A stretch of DNA of 64,000 nucleotides from assembly GCA_937923145.1 (NCBI GenBank), contig CALAJT010000006.1:16928-80927 (forward strand), written 5' to 3'. This stretch comes from an uncultured Rubritalea sp. (GTDB lineage Bacteria > Verrucomicrobiota > Verrucomicrobiia > Verrucomicrobiales > Akkermansiaceae). Made by a program: the position numbers and the translations under genes. The notes under the pieces are model-generated. The model was not told the origin of the DNA. It did no database searches and saw only the letters and a list, made by a program, of their open reading frames with translations. Of this stretch, positions 58,462 through 64,000 are shown piece after piece. Positions within the stretch are counted from its first letter, which is position 1; the number at the start of each line of letters is the position of its first letter.

Positions 58462-59631
58462 ATGGGAAAAGCTTCAGAAAAGAGTCAGGTAGAATTCACT
58501 AGTCAGCCTAGAGTTATTTATCTGGGTGGAACTGCGGATTTTTTCTCTAGAGAAATCTTACGTGGTGTTTTATCTATGAGGCAATCTGGGTGTGACTGGG
58601 ATTTTTGGGCATTACCTAATACGATGTCTACTCCTGAGCTGTTAGCGTGTTTAGAAAATAAGTCTATAGATGGAGTTATTGCCAGAGGAGTTCCTGATGC
58701 GACAGCTCGTGTGCTCATAGATTATTCCATACCCACCGTGTTTCTGAGGTCTAGTGAGAATGCGGAAGCGGACTACATCAACGGACCACATGCTGACGAC
58801 AGTATAATAGGAGAATTAGCAGGAGAAGAATTTAGTAGACTGCAGCTCGGCTACTGGGGATTTGTGCATTGGGAAGGAGTGATGTGGTCTGAGGCTCGTA
58901 AGAAAGTGTTTCACTCTTATGCTACCGCCCGTGCTGTGAGTAATGATACTCTGGCTCTAGCTGAATCTGAGCGTAAGAACTGGACTGCTGTTGAGCGTAT
59001 TGCTAGATGGTTAGAGAAATTACCAAAGCCATGTGGAGTTCTAGCTTGTAATGATGAGGCTGGGCTAGATGTGATTCATGCATGTGAATATGCTGGGTTC
59101 AATATCCCCGGAGATGTCGCCATCATAGGTGTGGATAATGACCGATTGATCTGTGAATCAGGTTCGGTGGCGCTTTCTAGTATCGACCTTAAACCTGCGG
59201 ACACTGGTAGAGCGGCTGCTATCCAGCTAGGTAAGATGTTAGGGGTTTTAGATTCGGAAATGCAATCGCCTGTCATGGATGCGCAGTGTATTCAGCGACA
59301 ATCTTGTGATAAGATAGACAGAAATAAACTCATTTACCAAAAAGCTCTCGACTACATTCACTCACGCTCATTACGAAATGTGAAAGTAGATGAATTATCC
59401 AGAGCTTGTGGTATCTCCAGAAGAGGAATGGAAAGAGCTTTTGAAAGCTGTGGGGTAGCTAGTCCGGCCGCCTTAATCAGAGATATAAGACTAGCTGCAA
59501 TTATCAAACTCCTACAAGACCAGAACTCCAGCATCGAAAGCGTAGCAGAACAATCAGGTTTTTCAGAGGCTGCGGGGCTCTCAAATTTTGTCAAACGTAT
59601 GACTGGGAATAACCCCAGCTTCTACCGTTAA
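58462..59631 (+). CDS. XylR-type transcriptional regulator (sugar-binding domain plus AraC HTH)
   Basis: 389 residues. About 20-285 is a LacI-type periplasmic-binding-protein-like domain (VIARGVPDAT, GYWGFVHWEG, VLACNDEAGLDVIHACEYAGFNIPGDVAIIGVDND). The C-terminal 100 residues are an AraC two-HTH domain (VDELSRACGISRRGMERAFESC, SIESVAEQSGFSEAAGLSNFVKRMTGNNPSFYR). This order matches XylR of E. coli, which responds to xylose. No sugar genes are adjacent, so the ligand and targets are unknown. It lies divergent from purH across about 180 bases. Confidence 0.9.
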   Translation: MGKASEKSQVEFTSQPRVIYLGGTADFFSREILRGVLSMRQSGCDWDFWALPNTMSTPELLACLENKSIDGVIARGVPDATARVLIDYSIPTVFLRSSENAEADYINGPHADDSIIGELAGEEFSRLQLGYWGFVHWEGVMWSEARKKVFHSYATARAVSNDTLALAESERKNWTAVERIARWLEKLPKPCGVLACNDEAGLDVIHACEYAGFNIPGDVAIIGVDNDRLICESGSVALSSIDLKPADTGRAAAIQLGKMLGVLDSEMQSPVMDAQCIQRQSCDKIDRNKLIYQKALDYIHSRSLRNVKVDELSRACGISRRGMERAFESCGVASPAALIRDIRLAAIIKLLQDQNSSIESVAEQSGFSEAAGLSNFVKRMTGNNPSFYR

Positions 59632-59671
59632 TACCAAAGTCGTTTTAAATTTTCTAATAGTAGAATAGATG

Positions 59672-60475
59672 TTAGGGTTGTTCAGCATGTTTTTCAATCA
59701 TTGCGTAGGCATTGTGATTATGGATAGACTCAAAGTTTTCTGCCTCAATTTTATACCATACAATGTTGTCCTGAGCGTTAGCTTTACTAGCTACGTTACG
59801 CACTAGGTCTTCTACGAACACTGGATTGTCATACGCGCGCTCGGTGACGTATTTCTCGTCCGGACGCTTGAGTAGGCTGTAAAGTTCACAACTGGCAGAT
59901 GATTCTACTAGATCAATAAGGTCTTCTATCCAAATCGGCTTTTTAGCTCGAACAGCAAAGGTAACTAGACCGCGTTGGTTATGCGCTCCGTATTCGCTGA
60001 TCGCCTTAGAGCATGGGCAGAGAGTGGCTACTGGCACCATGACGGTGCAGATGAAGTCTGATGTTCCATCGCTACTTGCTTCTACTTCAAATTTCACTTC
60101 ATAGTCGAGCATTCCGCTCTTGCCCGTGACTGGTGCTGGCTTGTCTCTGAAGAATGGGAATTCAAATTCCACGTGAGCACGAGATGCTTCTAAACGCTCT
60201 AACATTTCCTCAGGTACTTTCTTCATTTCGCGCACATCTAGGCAGTTGCCATGTGAGTTGAGCACTTCTACGAAGCGGCTCATGTGAGTTCCTTTGAAGT
60301 GTTCTGGTAGATCTACTGCTAGTGCTGTAGTGGCTACTGTGCGCTGAGAACCACCGCCTTTTTCACGTACTTCTACTGGGAAACGGAGTGCTTTTACACC
60401 CACGCGGTCAATAGCGATATTGCGGTCATCGCGTTCGTTTTGAGTGTCCTTGAGAGTTTGGATCTGTGCTGGCAT
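59672..60475 (-). CDS. folE2: GTP cyclohydrolase FolE2 (type IB)
   Basis: 267 residues. FolE2/MptA signature segments: DRVGVKALRFPVEV, THMSRFVEVLN, SGMLDYEVKFE, VPVATLCPCSKAISEYGAHNQRG with the metal-binding Cys, and NPVFVEDLVRNV. Converts GTP to dihydroneopterin triphosphate for folate and queuosine. In several bacteria FolE2 replaces zinc-dependent FolE under zinc shortage. Its neighbours are cysteine-poor bS18 and bL33 genes on the same strand, which fits that theme. Whether a FolE copy exists elsewhere is not visible. Confidence 0.94.
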   Translation of the reverse strand: MPAQIQTLKDTQNERDDRNIAIDRVGVKALRFPVEVREKGGGSQRTVATTALAVDLPEHFKGTHMSRFVEVLNSHGNCLDVREMKKVPEEMLERLEASRAHVEFEFPFFRDKPAPVTGKSGMLDYEVKFEVEASSDGTSDFICTVMVPVATLCPCSKAISEYGAHNQRGLVTFAVRAKKPIWIEDLIDLVESSASCELYSLLKRPDEKYVTERAYDNPVFVEDLVRNVASKANAQDNIVWYKIEAENFESIHNHNAYAMIEKHAEQP

Positions 60476-60517
60476 TGAAGGAATAGTGTTAGATGTATTA
60501 CTTAAATATTAGAACAA

Positions 60518-60552
60518 AACGAGCTTGCCCAGAAATTCTAGACAAGCTTGTT
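60518..60552 (-). terminator. Hairpin terminator after rpsR (minus strand)
   Basis: On the plus strand AACGAGCTTGCC (60518-60529) faces GACAAGCTTGTT (60541-60552), pairing with two wobbles across an 11-base loop. On the minus strand it is followed by a GTTTTGTTC run. It would end transcripts coming from rpmG-rpsR before folE2. Confidence 0.6.
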
Positions 60553-60615
60553 TATAAAAACCTTATAGTTGCGTGCGACTAATACTCACGTCCCAGATTT
60601 TTCCGATTAGGAAAA

Positions 60616-60858
60616 CTATGGTAAAAGATTGCAAGAACGAGCACGCTTAATTTCGCGTGTGATCTTACGGTGAAGTTTCGCAGAAACTCCTGTAACGCGA
60701 CGTGGTAAAATTTTACCAGTCTCAGTAGTGAACTTGCTGAGGATGTCAGTGTTCTTGAATTCGATAAGTTCAGCAGGCAAATCCAGACGTTTTCTGGTCA
60801 TGCAGCGATTGTTCTTACGGAATGCAATGCGGCGTTCGATGGTCTTTGGTTCAGACAT
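60616..60858 (-). CDS. rpsR: 30S ribosomal protein bS18
   Basis: 80 residues. Typical bS18: [53 protein letters not shown] order, seen here as [31 protein letters not shown] and [13 protein letters not shown]. It sits in the platform of the small subunit next to S6. It has one Cys near the N-terminus and one near the C-terminus and no CxxC zinc motif. It lies 33 bases after rpmG. In many bacteria rpsR goes with rpsF-ssb-rplI; here it does not, which is unusual and may indicate a second copy. Confidence 0.95.
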   Translation of the reverse strand: MSEPKTIERRIAFRKNNRCMTRKRLDLPAELIEFKNTDILSKFTTETGKILPRRVTGVSAKLHRKITREIKRARSCNLLP

Positions 60859-60891
60859 AATTGTTAAATTGTTTAGTGTTGGTAAAAGTGA

Positions 60892-61065
60892 TTAGCGAAG
60901 CTCACGGTGAATTGTACGACGTCTGAGAGCAGGGTTGTACTTCTTCTTTTCAAGACGACCTGGTGTATTGAGGCTCTTCTTGTTACGTGTGGATGTATAG
61001 CGTGAAGGTGATTTTCCTTCAGCTCTGGCTTCGGTGCATTCGAGTATGATGATGTCGCGTGGCAT
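60892..61065 (-). CDS. rpmG: 50S ribosomal protein bL33 (cysteine-poor form)
   Basis: 57 residues from ATG 61065. [21 protein letters not shown], then [23 protein letters not shown] and a basic LRRRTIHRE end define bL33. Zinc-binding bL33 has two CxxC pairs; this one has a single Cys, so it is a C-minus form that needs no zinc. The frame opens 11 codons further upstream but the MPRD start is standard. It precedes rpsR and folE2. The 155 bases to the Fur/Zur-type box upstream carry no gene. Confidence 0.95.
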   Translation of the reverse strand: MPRDIIILECTEARAEGKSPSRYTSTRNKKSLNTPGRLEKKKYNPALRRRTIHRELR

Positions 61066-61221
61066 GGTCTTTAAATTGGTTGAAATCGGGACGCGCAAAC
61101 TAACTAAATTTCAGTTCAGGTCAAGCAAAACCGATTAATTTTATGATTATTTCTTAATTTCGACCCTCTAGCACCCTAATTATGATGAAACTCTAAAAAA
61201 AGTTATTTTTATTCTTGTTAA

Positions 61222-61236
61222 TGAGAATCATTCTCA
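61222..61236. promoter_or_regulatory. Fur/Zur-type operator (7-1-7 palindrome)
   Basis: TGAGAAT-C-ATTCTCA is a perfect 7-1-7 inverted repeat, embedded in AATGAGAATCATTCTCAAT (61220-61238), which matches the 19-bp Fur box closely. It lies 69 bases before the TonB receptor start. A possible promoter (TTGTTA 61215-61220, N17, TAGAAG 61238-61243) would place it between the -35 and -10 boxes, a repressing position. Confidence 0.8.
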
Positions 61237-61304
61237 ATAGAAGAGCCGCATCCCTAAAACAAAACGAACATTTCTATCCCTCATCACTTAATAACACACT
61301 AAAC

Positions 61305-63533
61305 ATGAAACACACTAGCTACAAGATACTCGCGTTCCTAGCAGCGGCAGGCTCAGTCTACGCACAGGAAGCACAGCAAAAGCAGGATAACCTAGACGAC
61401 TTCGAAGAACTCGGCACTACTTCAGTAGTGGGTGACACGGAGAGACTCTTTAGACTAGCGGGGTCAGCTGCTTACTTGGATGAAAAAGTAATCCGTGATC
61501 AGAACTACACGAATCTCAACCGTGTAGTAGCAAGAGTCCCTGGAGTATTCGCTCGTGATGAGACAGGCACAGGATTCTTCCCGAACCTCTCAATCCGTGG
61601 AGCAGACGGCGTCCGTATGGACCGCACCACTATCATGGAAGATGGAGTGCTGATGTCACCAGCTCCTTACTCAGCACCTTCAGCTTACTATTCTCCTAAA
61701 GTAGGTAGAATGAGAGGACTGGAAATTCTCAAAGGTTCTAGCCAAGTGAAGTATGGTCCTAATACTACTGGCGGTGTGGTAAATTTCCTGTCTACGGAAA
61801 TTCCTGAGGAGGAGACTACTTACCTCAAGTTCACTTTAGGCACAGACACAGATATACTCGCTCATGCGTATTACGGTAATACGATCCAGACTAGTAATGG
61901 TGAGATTGGATTTCTTTTAGAAATGTTCTACGATGCATCTGATGGCTTCCGTGATATACAGGCTACTCCAGGGAATCCTAACCCACGTGACACCAGTCAC
62001 TCACTCATCGAGCCGATGTTCAAGCTGTCATGGTCTCCTGACACTGCTATGAAGCAGAAGTTTGAGTTCAAGTACGGCTACTCTGAGCTAGACGCAAATG
62101 AGTCCTATCTAGGTCAGACAGATTCAGACGCTAGAGCTAATCCCGATAGACGCTATTCTGGATCTAGGTTTGATAATTTCTATTCGCAACATCATAGAAC
62201 AAGTTTTAAGTATCAATTCGCTCCAACTAATGATCTGTCGTTCGAGGCGATAGCTTACTATAATCAATTCTCTAGAAACTGGTATAAGCTTAATAAAGTA
62301 GGAGCAGGGCGCACGAGTCTGCATAATGTGCTGGGTGACCCTAATGGTTTCGCCACAGAATTTGGCATCCTTAATGGGAATACAGCTGGACCACTTGATG
62401 TTAAGGCTAACAATCGTGACTATGAATCTTATGGTTTCCAGCTTGCTGGGCGTTATGAATTTGAAGCGTGGAATCAGGGTCATAAGCTAGATTTCGGCAC
62501 ACGTATTCACAGAGATAAGATTCGCCGTTTCCAACATGCTGATCAATATAATATTGATGCAACAGGAGCGGTCGTCTCAGTAAATGAGCGCTACCGTGGA
62601 CCAGATAGGGAAGGCAATCGTCTGCAAACTGCGGATGCTATTTCATTCTGGATAGAGGACGAAATCGACTTTGGTAGACTTAAGCTTAAGCCGGGCGTTC
62701 GCTACGAATATGTAGATCAATATCACGCTGACTACGCGGCGGGCACTACCTTCGATGGATCTATTGACTACGTCGCACCAGGTATCGGCTTCACCTATGA
62801 TATCAGTGATGACAACATCGTCTATGGTGGTGTATATAAAGGAGCTTCACTCCCGGGACCTAGAGCCCACCTTAAAGATGGAGTGGATCTAGAGAAAAGC
62901 ATCGGCTATGAAATCGGGCTACGTCATCGCACAGGTAAAATGAATGCAGAAGTAGCATTATTCTACACCGATTACTCTAACATTATCTCATCTGACGCAG
63001 GTTTAGGCGATACTAGCTCGACTAATGCTGGAGAGGCTGAGGTCTACGGGGTGGAAGCTAGCATCAGCTATGATTTAGCTGATAATGACAGCTTCCGTGT
63101 CCCAATCTACGCTACTGCTACGCTCACATCGGCTAAGCTTGAAAACGCACTCTCTGAAGGTGGAGAAGGCGATATCTACAGTGGTGGTGTGGCAGGAGCA
63201 CGCATCCCATATATCCCAGAATTTCAGGGTTCATTCGGAGCTGGCTTCGAGATGGGTAAGTGGGGTGCAAACCTCGATGCCAGCTATATAGGCACATCAT
63301 TCGGCACAGCGCTTGAGGACAATGCAGTAGCTGGCTCTTCTTCCAGAAATGGAAAAGTCGGAGGCGGATTTATCGTTGATCTAAGTGGTAGCTACCAAGT
63401 CTCAGAGAGCATGAAGCTCGTGGGTGGCTTGTCTAACCTCTTTGACGAACGCTTCATCTCATCAAGGCTCCCGGAAGGGGCTCGCTCTAATCAAGGCAGA
63501 GCTGCCTACGTAGGATTCGAAGTGAAGTTTTAA
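61305..63533 (+). CDS. fecA: TonB-dependent outer-membrane receptor, FecA-like
   Basis: 742 residues from ATG 61305. Signal peptide (MKHTSYKILAFLAAAGSVYA), then a plug domain with YTNLNRVVARVPGVFARDE, FPNLSIRGADGVRMDRTTIM, MEDGVLMSPAPYSAPSAYYS and MRGLEILKGSSQVKYGPNTTGG, all very close to FecA-type ferric-dicitrate receptors. The barrel continues to a final aromatic-hydrophobic AAYVGFEVKF. No N-terminal signalling (STN) domain and no FecIR pair follows, so it differs from E. coli FecA in regulation. A Fur-type box lies just upstream; an earlier in-frame ATG at 61221 lies within that box and is rejected. Substrate (ferric citrate or another metal chelate) is inferred. Confidence 0.92.
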   Translation: MKHTSYKILAFLAAAGSVYAQEAQQKQDNLDDFEELGTTSVVGDTERLFRLAGSAAYLDEKVIRDQNYTNLNRVVARVPGVFARDETGTGFFPNLSIRGADGVRMDRTTIMEDGVLMSPAPYSAPSAYYSPKVGRMRGLEILKGSSQVKYGPNTTGGVVNFLSTEIPEEETTYLKFTLGTDTDILAHAYYGNTIQTSNGEIGFLLEMFYDASDGFRDIQATPGNPNPRDTSHSLIEPMFKLSWSPDTAMKQKFEFKYGYSELDANESYLGQTDSDARANPDRRYSGSRFDNFYSQHHRTSFKYQFAPTNDLSFEAIAYYNQFSRNWYKLNKVGAGRTSLHNVLGDPNGFATEFGILNGNTAGPLDVKANNRDYESYGFQLAGRYEFEAWNQGHKLDFGTRIHRDKIRRFQHADQYNIDATGAVVSVNERYRGPDREGNRLQTADAISFWIEDEIDFGRLKLKPGVRYEYVDQYHADYAAGTTFDGSIDYVAPGIGFTYDISDDNIVYGGVYKGASLPGPRAHLKDGVDLEKSIGYEIGLRHRTGKMNAEVALFYTDYSNIISSDAGLGDTSSTNAGEAEVYGVEASISYDLADNDSFRVPIYATATLTSAKLENALSEGGEGDIYSGGVAGARIPYIPEFQGSFGAGFEMGKWGANLDASYIGTSFGTALEDNAVAGSSSRNGKVGGGFIVDLSGSYQVSESMKLVGGLSNLFDERFISSRLPEGARSNQGRAAYVGFEVKF

Positions 63534-63576
63534 TACTTTGGAAGGAATAAATTACTAAAAAGCATAGGAACTAAAC

Positions 63577-63613
63577 AGCTCCCTCAGCCATCAGCGCTGG
63601 GGGAGCTATTTTT
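63577..63613 (+). terminator. Intrinsic terminator after the TonB-dependent receptor gene
   Basis: Stem AGCTCCCTCAGC (63577-63588) with GCTGGGGGAGCT (63596-63607), 12 positions with one wobble, 7-base loop, then ATTTTT. Located 44 bases beyond the stop codon. Confidence 0.88.
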
Positions 63614-63673
63614 AGTTATAAGTTCATACCTTTTCCAATGTGCCTTCAGCACAGACTGAGGATGTATGGTTTT

Positions 63674-63782
63674 CCATGGGTTAAAACCCATGGCTTTGAA
63701 GCCGCGCTCCCTTCAGGAGCAAAAGTCATAACTATGAAAGGCGGAACCACAGCTCTCCTGAAGGGAGAAAGGTTTCAAAGCC
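63674..63782. repeat. Nested inverted-repeat element (possible REP/MITE or IS-associated palindrome)
   Basis: First a near-complete palindrome CCATGGGTT-AA-AACCCATGG (63674-63693). Then GGCTTTGAA (63692-63700) and TTCAAAGCC (63774-63782) flank CTCCCTTCAGGAG (63707-63719) and its exact reverse complement CTCCTGAAGGGAG (63755-63767), so about 90 bases can fold into one long hairpin. It lies just upstream of a transposase start. Confidence 0.75.
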
Positions 63783-63876
63783 TAGGACTTCATCCCTGAC
63801 TTTTATACACAAATACTAAGAGGTATTACTGTCGTGATTTTAGTTAGGCTTCCTTAATTATCTCCGTATAGGTAGT

Positions 63877-64000
63877 ATGCACCCTTATGCCACTACTTCT
63901 CACGCTCTCTGCCTCGACAACGAAATAAACTCTGCTGATTTTGGAGATAAACGGTTAACCTCTCGGGCTACTAAATTATTGAGAGACTTGTCTCGCTGCC
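63877..64000 (+). mobile_element. Start of a Tn5/IS4-type transposase gene (runs off the right edge)
   Basis: From ATG 63877 an open frame of about 41 codons reaches the window end. Its segment EINSADFGDKRLTSRATKLL matches the N-terminal DNA-binding domain of Tn5-like IS4-family transposases, in which an acidic residue, a Gly-Asp-x-Arg and following helix are conserved. The catalytic DDE domain lies beyond the edge, so intactness cannot be judged. The preceding 100 bases and the palindromic element probably include the left end of the insertion sequence. Confidence 0.6.

Noticed and set aside
61215..61304. Longer start for the TonB-dependent receptor
   Set aside because: The upstream codons lie within the Fur-type box, and the later ATG gives a clean signal peptide.

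Overview
The window reads as chromosomal DNA of a member of the Verrucomicrobiota, most likely the Akkermansiaceae/Rubritaleaceae side of the Verrucomicrobiales. The best evidence is a five-gene block (37761-45202) with the order and sequence character of the Akkermansia muciniphila Amuc_1102-1101-1100-1099-1098 type IV pilus locus. It is a diderm: there are genes for an LptD-like outer-membrane protein, a secretin, a TonB-dependent receptor and several lipoproteins. This taxonomic call is inference from remembered families; no search was run. No tRNA, rRNA or CRISPR array was recognised.

Layout. 1-149 is the start of gltX, running off the left edge. 253-3781 is an envelope group (lptD-like, nitroreductase, RlpA-like lipoprotein). 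3792-10010 holds housekeeping genes: small phosphatase, pyruvate kinase overlapped by a DUF1853 gene, CAP-domain lipoprotein, rRNA pseudouridine synthase, M42 peptidase and pdxH. A lipocalin (blc) follows.

10772-23259 is the most distinctive accessory region. An eight-gene minus-strand operon (18103 down to 10772) encodes an NTF2-like lipoprotein, a fatty acid desaturase, an FAD amine-oxidase-like enzyme, a DUF1365 protein, a cyclopropane-fatty-acid synthase, a DUF2062 protein, a DUF1295 reductase-like membrane protein and a second CFA-type methyltransferase. Divergent from it are two SDR-type genes, a bacterial cryptochrome/photolyase-like gene, an ECF sigma factor and a ChrR-like cupin. This resembles the singlet-oxygen (RpoE-ChrR) regulons of proteobacteria. 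I infer a light/photo-oxidative stress programme that remodels membrane lipids and protects DNA. A shared motif TGCATCC-N16-CGTT lies before both the lipid operon and the sigma gene and is a candidate autoregulated ECF promoter. The photolyase-like protein lacks the usual Fe-S cysteines, and the cupin lacks the zinc anti-sigma motif.

24533-37482 mixes housekeeping and transport: PTS IIA-like, argS, Kef-type antiporter, a GH20 hexosaminidase with an altered catalytic pair, aldo/keto reductase, a glutamate-receptor-like potassium channel, ferritin, and a proS-ABC ATPase-clpS-DUF2017 group. 37761-45202 is the pilus operon, closed by a strong terminator. 45313-53988 carries coaE, rho, rnd, gyrB and gyrA. 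54061-59631 has an amidase, a thioesterase, a regulator, purH and a XylR-type regulator. 59672-61065 groups folE2 with cysteine-poor bS18 and bL33 genes, next to a Fur/Zur-type box in front of a FecA-like receptor (61305-63533). The right edge has a large inverted-repeat element and the first codons of a Tn5/IS4-type transposase.
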